Positions 50,600 through 57,557 of a DNA stretch of 57,557 nt are shown here, piece by piece. Made by a program: the position numbers and the translations under genes. Every line of letters begins with the position of its first letter. Within the stretch, counting starts at the first letter, position 1. Below the pieces are notes generated by a model. The model worked only from the letters and a program-made list of their open reading frames with translations, made no database searches and was not told where the DNA came from. The DNA is from Candidatus Villigracilis saccharophilus (GTDB lineage: Bacteria; Chloroflexota; Anaerolineae; Anaerolineales; Villigracilaceae). The stretch is from the NCBI GenBank assembly GCA_016709305.1, contig JADJNA010000050.1:1-57557 (forward strand), given 5' to 3'.

Positions 50600-51667
50600 T
50601 TAATAATTCCCCAAAGTCACTTGATTCCAGACATACCTGGCAAAATCCTGCCAGTATGAGGGCGGATTTGTCCCATTTGGATTCATCGCTGGGTTTGGCG
50701 GTACTGCCAATGTTGAAATTAAGTTGGTGTCGAAGCCTGGCGGTACGGCATATACAGGCGCGTCAGAGGGGATGTTCCCATTAACTAATGGCGTATATGG
50801 GATTGTCCATGTATAGGGTGTGTCACCTGCTCCATCCATTAAGATGTTGGGAACGGTCAGGACAATATTTGTATTGAATTTTGGATCCAGGATCCATTTG
50901 CATTCATTGTTTGACAGCAATGGGTAGGCAAGATAGCCAAAAACGGGTTCGAGGGACGAGTGGATTGGCTGCTCGAGGTTATGATCATCATGATTGGGCT
51001 CAACTGCTAAATCTTCAGAATTATTCAATTTCATTTTGCTGATCGGTATGTCAATGGTGTGAGAGATTGAATTTGGGTTTCCGTTATTTGTGGTTGTCAC
51101 CGTGACCAAAAATAATAATTCATCGCGGGCCGAAATGGAATTAAGCACCTCTTGAATTTGAGTTGGAAAATCACTCGTGAAGAAACGATATTTTAGAACC
51201 TGGCTAAGATACACTGCCTGGATTAATTCAGGGCTAATGAATGTCACAGTGATCTGTGCCTCGCTCGAATCATCCAATTTAATCGTTTCTGAATCTGACC
51301 ATCGTTTTGTTTCTTTTATCAGATATTGAAATGTGGCATAACGTGCTTCCAGGATTTTCAGATCATCCAGTTGTGCCGGAGCGGCAGTTTCTGGTGGTAA
51401 CGGAGTTGGAAGCGCCGGGAATGCGTATTGAAAAATTTTTTCAGCCCATGATTCAGATGGTATTTTATAGATATTCATCTTTGCTGATGATTGCTCGCAA
51501 GGTTTCGGTCTTTCCGGCAGAGGTGTGGGGATTGGTGCGCAGCCGGAGAGCCCTGAAATGATGGTTAAGATCAGGATGCCGCCGAAGACGATTAACTTAT
51601 TTTTTGAATTGGATGACACTCTTTTCACTTTCCCGCCTTTGCCTATTTCATATGATGAATATTTCAA
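50600..51667 (-). CDS. putative lipoprotein of unknown function
   Basis: A 355-residue exported protein. A hydrophobic stretch (LIVFGGILILTIISG) ends in the lipobox LSGC, so the cysteine at position 43 should be lipid-modified and the protein held on the outer face of the membrane. The rest has a repeated P/T-rich start (APIPTPLPERPKPC) and a mixed alpha/beta body with no motif I know. No Shine-Dalgarno precedes the ATG at 51667; a GTG at 51628 with AAGGCGG upstream would give a signal peptide of usual length and may be the true start. Confidence 0.7.
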   Translation of the reverse strand: MKYSSYEIGKGGKVKRVSSNSKNKLIVFGGILILTIISGLSGCAPIPTPLPERPKPCEQSSAKMNIYKIPSESWAEKIFQYAFPALPTPLPPETAAPAQLDDLKILEARYATFQYLIKETKRWSDSETIKLDDSSEAQITVTFISPELIQAVYLSQVLKYRFFTSDFPTQIQEVLNSISARDELLFLVTVTTTNNGNPNSISHTIDIPISKMKLNNSEDLAVEPNHDDHNLEQPIHSSLEPVFGYLAYPLLSNNECKWILDPKFNTNIVLTVPNILMDGAGDTPYTWTIPYTPLVNGNIPSDAPVYAVPPGFDTNLISTLAVPPNPAMNPNGTNPPSYWQDFARYVWNQVTLGNY

Positions 51668-51985
51668 ATGAGAATATCATAATTTTTGTAAAATTACCTC
51701 TATCAAAAGGGATAGAAAAAAAAAAGCCATCCTTCAGGTCGATCTGGTTAATCCATCTTTTATTATGAATTATGCGGTATCCTAAACTTGGAAGATTGGA
51801 ATATATGTAGTAAAAAAGGTTCCGCCGCCAGTGCAGCATGGGGGGGGCATGCTACTGTTGGCGGCGGATAGACACCTAATACCAATAAAGGGAGGGCAGG
51901 TGTCAATAGATACAATATACACCTAAATTGTCCAGATAAGATTAAATTAAGATTAGAATATGGAGCGAGTTTGTCTTAATTGATG
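51668..51985. other. gene-free stretch with two hairpins
   Basis: No convincing gene on either strand. At 51821-51868 TCCGCCGCCA pairs with TGGCGGCGGA, and inside it AGCATG pairs with CATGCT around a run of G. At 51871-51904 GACACCT pairs with AGGTGTC around a 20-base loop. The two lie back to back, just downstream of the NYN gene's 3' end on the minus strand, so they could be its terminator region or a small structured RNA. The A-rich tract near 51716 has no clear role. Confidence 0.5.
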
Positions 51986-52447
51986 TTATTTTTCACGGAA
52001 AATTCTTAACCATTCATCCACTTCCTTGGGTGAAATTTTTTTATTATCCAAGTCAGCTTTTGGCGCAGAATTTACCGCTAACCTGATCATCTTTACGAAT
52101 TCTTCTGACGAAATAAATTGAGCATGGAAAAAACGCGCGGCGCTTTGCACTTCGCGGTCTGAGGAAACCACCGTCCAGTTTTTTGCCTCTTTTTCCATTT
52201 TTTTCAATCGCAAACGGATGGCATTATCGGCGCTCTGCCCCAGTCTGACAAAATGCGCTTGGACAGTGCCCAGCTTGCGGGTCCCAGCCTGACCGATGGG
52301 TGCGCCATCAAAATACACTTCCACTTGTTGCCGCTTGAGGCGCGCAAATTCCTGAAGAAAAGGGATCAGTTCCAACTCATCATTTGGTGTGTCGAGCCTC
52401 AATCCCAATTTTGGGATCAAGTTATGTCCGTCAATTAAAAAAGGCAT
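51986..52447 (-). CDS. NYN-domain (YacP-like) putative ribonuclease
   Basis: A 153-residue protein of the PIN-like NYN family. It begins FLIDGHNLIPKLGL, with the first catalytic Asp, and has VYFDGA and VVSSDREVQSAARFFHA, carrying further acidic residues of the metal site. The Bacillus homologue is the ribosome-linked RNase Rae1/YacP (established knowledge); the role here is inferred. TAAAAT ends 6 bases before the ATG, so it is probably leaderless. Confidence 0.85.
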   Translation of the reverse strand: MPFLIDGHNLIPKLGLRLDTPNDELELIPFLQEFARLKRQQVEVYFDGAPIGQAGTRKLGTVQAHFVRLGQSADNAIRLRLKKMEKEAKNWTVVSSDREVQSAARFFHAQFISSEEFVKMIRLAVNSAPKADLDNKKISPKEVDEWLRIFREK

Positions 52448-52453
52448 GTTGTG

Positions 52454-52459
52454 ATTTTA
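52454..52459 (-). promoter_or_regulatory. -10 box giving a leaderless NYN mRNA
   Basis: TAAAAT on the minus strand is followed by CACAAC and then the ATG. Confidence 0.45.
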
Positions 52460-52607
52460 CCTTACCGGAAAATAACTTTCCCGTTATATCCATGATGATG
52501 GCGCGAGTTTGACCTGTATTACTTGCATCGAACAAGGCCGGGTTACGTAGATAAAAGCATATTGCAAATGGAATATAATGAAACCATTAACTCATAAGGA
52601 GATTCAA

Positions 52608-52973
52608 ATGGATAACAAAAAACCCTCCAACCTTACCGTAGTTCAAAAAGGTGGAGTGATACATGAAACCATGAACCATATAAAACTTATCTTTCGGTTG
52701 ATGGGCGATCCCCGCGTAAATATTTTTGCAAAGGTTATTCCTCTTGGCGCGCTGCTCTACCTTGTCTCTCCGATAGACGCGATCTCAATTCCTGTGATCG
52801 GCGCGTTGGATGATGCGGCGATCCTGTGGTTAAGCTCCTACGTCTTTACAGAGCTATGTCCGCCCGAGGTTGTACAGGAACACCAGAAGGCTTTGTCCAG
52901 TAATTTAAATGAGGTGAACGGGCAGGATGATGTCGTAGACGCGGAAGCGACCGACATCAGCGATAAACTGTAG
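52608..52973 (+). CDS. DUF1232 (YkvA-like) membrane protein
   Basis: A 121-residue protein. The DUF1232 core is AKVIPLGALLYLVSPIDAISIPVIGALDDAAILWL, a helical hairpin with the P-I-D and D-D-A motifs of the family, followed by an acidic C-terminal tail (DVVDAEATDISDKL). AAGGAG lies 7 bases before the chosen ATG; the frame could start 10 codons earlier but without a good ribosome site. The glucose-dehydrogenase-like lipoprotein starts 2 bases after its stop, so the two are likely co-transcribed. Confidence 0.85.
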   Translation: MDNKKPSNLTVVQKGGVIHETMNHIKLIFRLMGDPRVNIFAKVIPLGALLYLVSPIDAISIPVIGALDDAAILWLSSYVFTELCPPEVVQEHQKALSSNLNEVNGQDDVVDAEATDISDKL

Positions 52974-52975
52974 CA

Positions 52976-54220
52976 ATGAATCGATTTTTCATTTTATTGA
53001 CTCTTTTGCTGCTATTTGCATGCCGATCGCAAGTAGCCGAATCAGTTCCCCCGACGATCACGCCTCCCGCCCCGCCGACGAACACTGCTGTTGCTCAAAC
53101 AGACTCTCAGCCCACGCCGCCGGATGCTGCTGTATCAACTCCTGTGCCGCCAACGGATTCCGTTACCAATGCAGTTTCATTCCCCAATGCCAATAGCTAT
53201 GAATGGAAGTTGATCGCCAGCGGACTAAACCGCCCGGTTGATATTCAATCTGCAAACGACGGCTCAGGCAGGATGTTTATTATTGAAAAGTATGGCGTGA
53301 TCCGTGTCTTTGAAAACGGTCAACTGCTCGAATCGCCTTTTCTGAATATTGATGATCGTGTGAACGATAGTGGCAATGAAATGGGACTACTCGGCCTGGC
53401 ATTTCACCCTGACTATGAGCAGAACGGATTCTTCTACCTCAATTACACTGGTGATGGAGGAGATACCCGCATCTCACGTTTTCAGGCCAGCGGAAATATT
53501 GCCGACCCGAACAGCGAAAAAGTGTTAATGATCATTAACCAGCCATATCAAAATCATAACGGCGGAGCGCTTGCATTTGGTCCCGATGGGTATCTGTATG
53601 CAGGTCTTGGCGATGGCGGCTCGGCGGGTGACCCGCAAAAGAATGGACAAAACACAACATCCCTGCTCGGGAAAATTCTGCGCATTGATGTGAACAATGG
53701 CGATGCGTATGGCATCCCATCTGATAATCCATTTGGAAATGAAGTCTGGGCGTATGGGCTTCGCAATCCCTGGCGCATCTCGTTTGACCGACAGACTGGT
53801 AATCTATATATCGGCGATGTGGGGCAGAGCCAATGGGAAGAGATTGATTATCTTCCCGCAGGTTCTCAAGGCGGTGCTAACTTTGGCTGGTCTATCATGG
53901 AGGGCGGCCACGGCTATGATGGTTTGGCACAACCCGACATGCTTCTGCCTGCGGCTGAATATAGTCACAGCGAAGGCGGCTGTTCCGTCACTGGCGGATA
54001 TGTCTACCGTGGCGCGCTGCCTGAGTGGAACGGTATTTATTTATTTGGTGATTACTGTTCTGGAAAAATCTGGGGGCTGATCCTCTCGAATGGACAGTGG
54101 CAGTCTCAGGTCATGTTTGAAACGGGGGGAACGATCACAACCTTTGGTCAGGATGAATCTGGTGAGATCTATTTCGCAAGCGATAATGGCAATGTGTATC
54201 ACCTTACTCCTTCGCGCTGA
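52976..54220 (+). CDS. lipoprotein with sugar-dehydrogenase (GSDH/PQQ) beta-propeller
   Basis: A 414-residue exported protein. The signal peptide ends LLLLFAC (lipobox, Cys16), followed by a P/T/A-rich spacer to about residue 65. The rest is the soluble PQQ-type glucose/sorbosone dehydrogenase fold: GLNRPVDIQSANDGSGRMFI, GLLGLAFHPDYEQNGFFYLNY, HNGGALAFGPDGYLYAGLGD, YGLRNPWRISFD and GDVGQSQWEEIDYL. It should oxidise a sugar outside the membrane if PQQ is present; no PQQ synthesis gene is in the window. The frame is intact. Confidence 0.9.
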   Translation: MNRFFILLTLLLLFACRSQVAESVPPTITPPAPPTNTAVAQTDSQPTPPDAAVSTPVPPTDSVTNAVSFPNANSYEWKLIASGLNRPVDIQSANDGSGRMFIIEKYGVIRVFENGQLLESPFLNIDDRVNDSGNEMGLLGLAFHPDYEQNGFFYLNYTGDGGDTRISRFQASGNIADPNSEKVLMIINQPYQNHNGGALAFGPDGYLYAGLGDGGSAGDPQKNGQNTTSLLGKILRIDVNNGDAYGIPSDNPFGNEVWAYGLRNPWRISFDRQTGNLYIGDVGQSQWEEIDYLPAGSQGGANFGWSIMEGGHGYDGLAQPDMLLPAAEYSHSEGGCSVTGGYVYRGALPEWNGIYLFGDYCSGKIWGLILSNGQWQSQVMFETGGTITTFGQDESGEIYFASDNGNVYHLTPSR

Positions 54221-54303
54221 GTAGGTCAAAGTGTAGGTACAAGTGACGCTCAGGAATAAAAAGGATATATCACATCCTAAATAGGCAGTTTGTCATACAG
54301 GTT

Positions 54304-54319
54304 TGTGACGCCTGTCACT
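54304..54319 (+). promoter_or_regulatory. CRP-type operator at a class II promoter
   Basis: TGTGACGCCTGTCACT matches the CRP consensus TGTGA-N6-TCACA in nine of ten fixed bases. A TAAACT -10 box lies at 54342-54347, which puts the operator centre at about -42, the position for class II activation. It controls the small Cys-rich gene at 54374. Confidence 0.55.
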
Positions 54320-54373
54320 AGTCTGGTATGGGGTTTTGTCTTAAACTTGGCTCATTAGTGTTAGGAGGCAGAT

Positions 54374-54592
54374 ATGGCAGAAAAGATTTGGAAAATTGAA
54401 AAGATCAAATACTGTGAACATGCCGCCCGCGAGATCGCGATTGAAAATCAGGTCGTGTATCCTGCTGAAAATCTGCCAGACCAGTCGCCCAGAATTATCG
54501 CGCACCGTTGTTCGAATGCATTGGAATGCAATGCGCTTGATAAAGCGGCCTGTGTCCTGTGCGGCACAAATCCTGACCTTGACCCCGTGTAA
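54374..54592 (+). CDS. small cysteine-containing protein of unknown function
   Basis: A 72-residue soluble protein. Five cysteines are present (C14, C46, C51, C59, C62), the last pair as CVLC, and the sequence is rich in E and K near the start (AEKIWKIEKIKYCEHAAREI). The pattern suggests a metal or redox site. GGAGG lies 7 bases before the ATG. It has its own promoter with a CRP-type operator, so it is probably made under particular growth conditions. I do not recognise a named family. Confidence 0.75.
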   Translation: MAEKIWKIEKIKYCEHAAREIAIENQVVYPAENLPDQSPRIIAHRCSNALECNALDKAACVLCGTNPDLDPV

Positions 54593-54652
54593 TTGAGCAA
54601 CCATAAGTTGCTCTTCCAAACTCTCTCCTCCCTCTGAGTTGGTCTTTTGGCT

Positions 54653-54674
54653 ACACCGCGTGAGAACGCGGTGT
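54653..54674. other. short stem-loop after the small Cys protein gene
   Basis: ACACCGCGT pairs with ACGCGGTGT around GAGA (a GNRA-like tetraloop). No T-run follows on the + strand. Confidence 0.5.
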
Positions 54675-54695
54675 ATGCCGTTAAAAGGGGGGTAT

Positions 54696-54737
54696 GTCAT
54701 CGCGAGAGGCAAGAGCAAGAGCGTGCCTCGCAATGAC
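54696..54737. repeat. REP-like palindrome
   Basis: GTCATCGCGAGAGGCA pairs with TGCCTCGCAATGAC with small mismatches around a GAGC-rich loop. GTCATTGCGAG-type palindromes are widely dispersed in many bacterial genomes. It sits between two convergent genes. Confidence 0.6.
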
Positions 54738-54741
54738 GATA

Positions 54742-55290
54742 TCAACGCTTCTCAGCCATGTAGGCAAAAAAGCCTGCACGCTTTAGCGCTTTCAAAGTCA
54801 ACCACCCCAAAATCCCGCCGATGGCTCCAAAGACAACGTAGCTTATGAAAGCGCGCAGCAGCCCCAGTGCCACGAAACCGATCGGTGCGCCGGTGATGAT
54901 CCCGAACAGCCACTTGGTGAGGAATTTGCCGAGATGCCCGAAAATCCCCACGATGATTGCCACAACAATATTTTCGGTGTCGCCGCGCAGAATCCATAAA
55001 ATCAAATCAGATACCACTCCTACGATGGCATACGAGATGAAGGTGTTTAATGCGCCGAAATCACCCAACCCCATAAAGCTTGCCAGCAGACCGGATGTGA
55101 CGCCGATGATCGAGGACGCCCCCAGTTTGGGGACGACACGCGCTCCTACGATGATGATCGCCATCCAGAAAATGCCCGAGTGACCAGAAAGTTGAAGCGG
55201 GGTGCGGAGTGCTATTTTGGCGACGATAATGAGAGCGGAAAAGAGGGCGAGCAAAATTAATTGAAAAGTTGAAAAGTAACGTTGTTTCAT
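54742..55290 (-). CDS. ECF transporter S (substrate-binding) component
   Basis: A 182-residue membrane protein with about six helices (LILLALFSALIIVAKIAL, SGIFWMAIIIVGARVV, ASSIIGVTSGLLASFMGLGD, TFISYAIVGVVSDLILWIL). The small, G/A/I-rich build and its operon with fused ECF ATPase and T genes mark it as an S component, which binds the vitamin or metal and topples in the membrane during import. The substrate cannot be told from sequence. TTAGAGG lies upstream of the ATG. It is the last gene of the operon running from the right edge. Confidence 0.8.
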   Translation of the reverse strand: MKQRYFSTFQLILLALFSALIIVAKIALRTPLQLSGHSGIFWMAIIIVGARVVPKLGASSIIGVTSGLLASFMGLGDFGALNTFISYAIVGVVSDLILWILRGDTENIVVAIIVGIFGHLGKFLTKWLFGIITGAPIGFVALGLLRAFISYVVFGAIGGILGWLTLKALKRAGFFAYMAEKR

Positions 55291-55305
55291 TGAATTACCT
55301 CTAAT

Positions 55306-55803
55306 TTATGGGGATGTGATTTCGATCTTGTCCACATCCTGAATCCAGGAATCGCGGATGTCGAAGCCGGGGATGACAGATACCAGTTTTAGCGTGCCGC
55401 GTCCTGAGAGATCGAACATGACCATGTTCTTTTGATTTTCCACTTCTGCCCATGAGAGCGTCTTTCCCTTTTCGCGGCTGGAACTGGAGACTGTGACCTG
55501 CGATTGGTCCTGCAAATTGTCTTCGCCAAGATAAAGCAGCAGCACATCCCGAAGCAGCCAGCCGTCCTGGGTCTTGCCTTCTTCAGCATCCACAAAACTC
55601 ACGGCAGGCAGTTGACTTAGATCATCGGGGATAAAACTGCCAACAAACGTATCGTCCACGTAAATTGGGATCGAGCCGGGGGGCATATTGGCTGGAGCTT
55701 GGGCAGCGGCATTTTGACGTTGGAGATAATCCACTCCGAGCACCACTCCTAAAATCATGATCAGGATCACCCCTGCGATCAGTATTCTTTTTTTCTGGTC
55801 CAT
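55306..55803 (-). CDS. membrane-anchored molybdopterin-domain-like protein
   Basis: A 165-residue protein with one N-terminal helix (ILIAGVILIMILGVVLGV) and an outside domain resembling the small end of the sulfite-oxidase-type Moco fold (GWLLRDVLLLYLGED, FDLSGRGTLKLVSVIPGFD, SWIQDVDKIEI). The cysteine that holds the cofactor in true enzymes is not seen, so it may bind something else. It lies between the ECF ATPase-T fusion and the S component in one operon and could deliver the cargo. Confidence 0.7.
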   Translation of the reverse strand: MDQKKRILIAGVILIMILGVVLGVDYLQRQNAAAQAPANMPPGSIPIYVDDTFVGSFIPDDLSQLPAVSFVDAEEGKTQDGWLLRDVLLLYLGEDNLQDQSQVTVSSSSREKGKTLSWAEVENQKNMVMFDLSGRGTLKLVSVIPGFDIRDSWIQDVDKIEITSP

Positions 55804-55806
55804 TTA

Positions 55807-57557
55807 TCATCTCCAAAATAATAGAATGAGCAACAGCGTTGTTCCCGCCATCAGGAGGAAATCCAGACGGGAAAATTCCAGGGTGTGATACGAAACACGA
55901 TGCGGTGAGTCAAACCCGCGGGCGTAGGATGCTTCGGTGATCGCCCAGGCGCGTTTGGTGGTCAGCACAATGGCGGGGACAGTGAGCGAGATCAAGTCAC
56001 CCACGTTGGTTACCAATTTCCAAAAGGATGAAGAATCAGGCAATGCGCCGCGCGATGACTGCGCCTCACGAATTGCGCGCCACTCATCGTCCAGCAAACC
56101 GAGACTTTGGAAAGCAAGACTCAAACTAAAGGCATAGCGATATGGAACATGCAATTTTTCCAATGCCAGGCCCAGCTCGCGGGTGTTGGTGGTTGAGAAG
56201 AACAGCGCGAAGACACCAGTCAGCAAGACCAGGCGGATGCAAATGAGCACGGCGTGGTCGAGGCTGATGAGCCACCAATCGAAAGCAAACAGGAATATCA
56301 AAAGCCACTTGAGCCGCCAGATGTGCTGGGCAGTTGGAGCAAGAAGACGCGCCCAGATCAAGAATAGCAAATACACACCGAGAAAAATTAGCAGGCGTTC
56401 AATGGAGTCGTGAGTGGTCATCATCACCAGTTGACCTGCGTCCGCCAGAGTCCGCAGGAGGCGAATCAAAATCGTTTTATGAATGATGTCCTGCCCGAGG
56501 GATGGTTCATCCAACAGCAAACCGTGCGCGGGACGACGCATGAGCGCCAGCCCCAACGTGACGCGTTTCTTTTCGCCTTCACTGAGCAGCAGGGGCGGGG
56601 TGTTTTCGTACCGCTCCAAACCCAGCGCGGAAATCAGCCAGTTGAAATAGGGAATGTCGGGGTCGGGGATGCGGTAGAGAAGTTCATCGCGCACGCTGGC
56701 ATTGAATAATTGCAGGTCGGGGTTTTGGAAGACCATGCCGAAATTCGGATGCTGTTCCCCATCGGGTGTGATGATTTTTACATCCCCACTGTATTTTTGC
56801 AAACCAGCAAGAGATCGCAGCAATGTAGTTTTGCCAACACCGTTCCGTCCGACAATGGCAACGATCTGCCCGCTGATGAGAGAAAGATTCAGGTTTTGAA
56901 TCACTTCCTTCTTGCCCAATTGCACATGCAAACCTTCGATATTCAAATTGAAATTCGCTCGAACTGGCAGGCTGCTTTCATGCTGTTGAAAAACAGTTTC
57001 CTTTTTGTTTCCGCCCAACGAAATATGATCCACTTCTGGCAAGCCGTCGAGATATTCGTGACGATGTTCGAACATCACCAAAGATTTTCCACCTGCAACG
57101 AAACGTTCGAGGTAGGCGATTAGATCTGTGGCGGCTGTGGTATCGAGCATGGAGAGCGGTTCATCGAGGATCAAGGCTTGAGGTTGGCGCGCGAGGATGG
57201 CAGCCAGTGCAAGCCGTTGTTGTTCGCCGCCTGAAAGAGTCTGCGGGTTGCGGCTACGCATCTGGGTCAGGTTGAAATCTTGCAGAGCAGTTTCAAGGCG
57301 TAACTTAATTTCGTCGCGAGCCAGCCCGAGATTTTCCAACCCGAAAATGATCTCATCTTCCACGGTGGGCGCGAGCATTTGCGCAGCTGGGTTTTGAAAA
57401 ACCATGCCCGCTTTTTCTGCCAACTGCCACATGGGAACATCCGTAGTGCGGTAGCCATTGAGCCAGACTTCCCCCGAAATTTCTCCGTTATATAAATGCG
57501 GAATCAAGCCCATCAAACAACGCGCCAGCGTACTCTTGCCGCACCCAGATGGGCCTG
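55807..57557 (-). CDS. ECF transporter EcfA-EcfA-EcfT fusion, 5' end beyond window
   Basis: One frame encodes two ATPases and the T component of an energy-coupling-factor importer. ATPase 1 begins with Walker A GPSGCGKSTLARC at the edge, then FQNPAAQML, signature LSGGEQQRL and Walker B ALILDEP. ATPase 2 has GRNGVGKTTLL, LSEGEKKRV and GLLLDEPSLG. Straight after the switch histidine (MMTTHDSIERLL) the sequence turns into membrane helices (LLIFLGVYLLFLIWARLLAP), skipping the normal end of ATPase 2 and the usual EcfT start. The T domain has both coupling motifs, SSRG and YARG. The junction looks like a deletion fusion. The start codon lies to the right of the window. Confidence 0.85.
   Translation of the reverse strand, partial: GPSGCGKSTLARCLMGLIPHLYNGEISGEVWLNGYRTTDVPMWQLAEKAGMVFQNPAAQMLAPTVEDEIIFGLENLGLARDEIKLRLETALQDFNLTQMRSRNPQTLSGGEQQRLALAAILARQPQALILDEPLSMLDTTAATDLIAYLERFVAGGKSLVMFEHRHEYLDGLPEVDHISLGGNKKETVFQQHESSLPVRANFNLNIEGLHVQLGKKEVIQNLNLSLISGQIVAIVGRNGVGKTTLLRSLAGLQKYSGDVKIITPDGEQHPNFGMVFQNPDLQLFNASVRDELLYRIPDPDIPYFNWLISALGLERYENTPPLLLSEGEKKRVTLGLALMRRPAHGLLLDEPSLGQDIIHKTILIRLLRTLADAGQLVMMTTHDSIERLLIFLGVYLLFLIWARLLAPTAQHIWRLKWLLIFLFAFDWWLISLDHAVLICIRLVLLTGVFALFFSTTNTRELGLALEKLHVPYRYAFSLSLAFQSLGLLDDEWRAIREAQSSRGALPDSSSFWKLVTNVGDLISLTVPAIVLTTKRAWAITEASYARGFDSPHRVSYHTLEFSRLDFLLMAGTTLLLILLFWR

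Noticed and set aside
51648..51839. A 63-codon minus-strand frame near the lipoprotein start
   Set aside because: It overlaps the lipoprotein gene start, has no ribosome site, and its composition is that of AT-rich spacer.
1..57557. tRNA, rRNA, prophage, transposase and toxin-antitoxin genes
   Set aside because: I looked for their typical motifs on both strands and found none I could support; a tRNA scan was not possible by eye with full certainty.

Overview
The window looks like an ordinary chromosomal stretch from a Chloroflexota bacterium, most likely class Anaerolineae. This is an inference from gene content: giant PAS/GAF sensor proteins, surface proteins with MBG-like repeats and repeated 'GWNLVS' C-terminal modules, an EcfA-EcfA-EcfT fusion, small lineage-type proteins, and TATAAT-like boxes placed directly before start codons. 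I saw no rRNA, tRNA, CRISPR array, phage or transposase gene.

Layout. 1-3243 (+) is a decayed or badly sequenced set: alpha/beta hydrolase, LysE-type exporter, antibiotic-biosynthesis-monooxygenase-like protein and iron-type alcohol dehydrogenase, all with frameshifts. 3310-6831 (-) is a manganese-type (yybP-ykoY) riboswitch followed by dedA and a frameshifted P-type cation ATPase. 6896-13414 holds a site-2 protease with CBS domains, a small TPR-like protein, a glycosyltransferase-methyltransferase fusion with an internal stop, an alpha-oxoamine synthase and ligA. 13693-21955 (+) is the most unusual part: a response regulator carrying a transmembrane helix and an outside domain, followed by three tandem surface-protein genes that share one domain of about 95 residues. 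22082-25233 has an FAD oxidoreductase, nadD and an MFS transporter. 25241-28414 (-) is a compact PIG-L deacetylase / MBOAT acyltransferase / SGNH protein operon, probably for envelope glycan acylation. 28734-31549 (+) is an ABC exporter operon. 31675-46227 carries three giant sensor genes on the minus strand (hybrid histidine kinase with about nine PAS domains; MASE1-PAS-GAF-GGDEF; PAS-GAF-HD-GYP), with a + strand aromatic amino acid lyase between the last two. 46301-54592 holds small housekeeping and uncharacterised genes. 54742-57557 (-) is an ECF vitamin/metal importer operon that runs off the right edge.

How the parts may work together. Making and breaking of cyclic di-GMP are encoded by near neighbours (GGEEF and HD-GYP proteins). 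The membrane-bound regulator plus surface genes looks like a unit that could sense and remodel the cell surface. The riboswitch, DedA and P-type ATPase form a plausible Mn(II) homeostasis unit.

A caution on quality. Many genes are broken by single-base indels, several of them in homopolymers, and these cluster in 1-6000, 16500-17600, 33500-34250 and 44700-44830. Sequencing error is a likely cause for many, so I annotate such genes as whole but frameshifted rather than as several separate proteins. About five genes start 6-7 bases after a TATAAT/TAAAAT box with no Shine-Dalgarno sequence, suggesting leaderless mRNAs.
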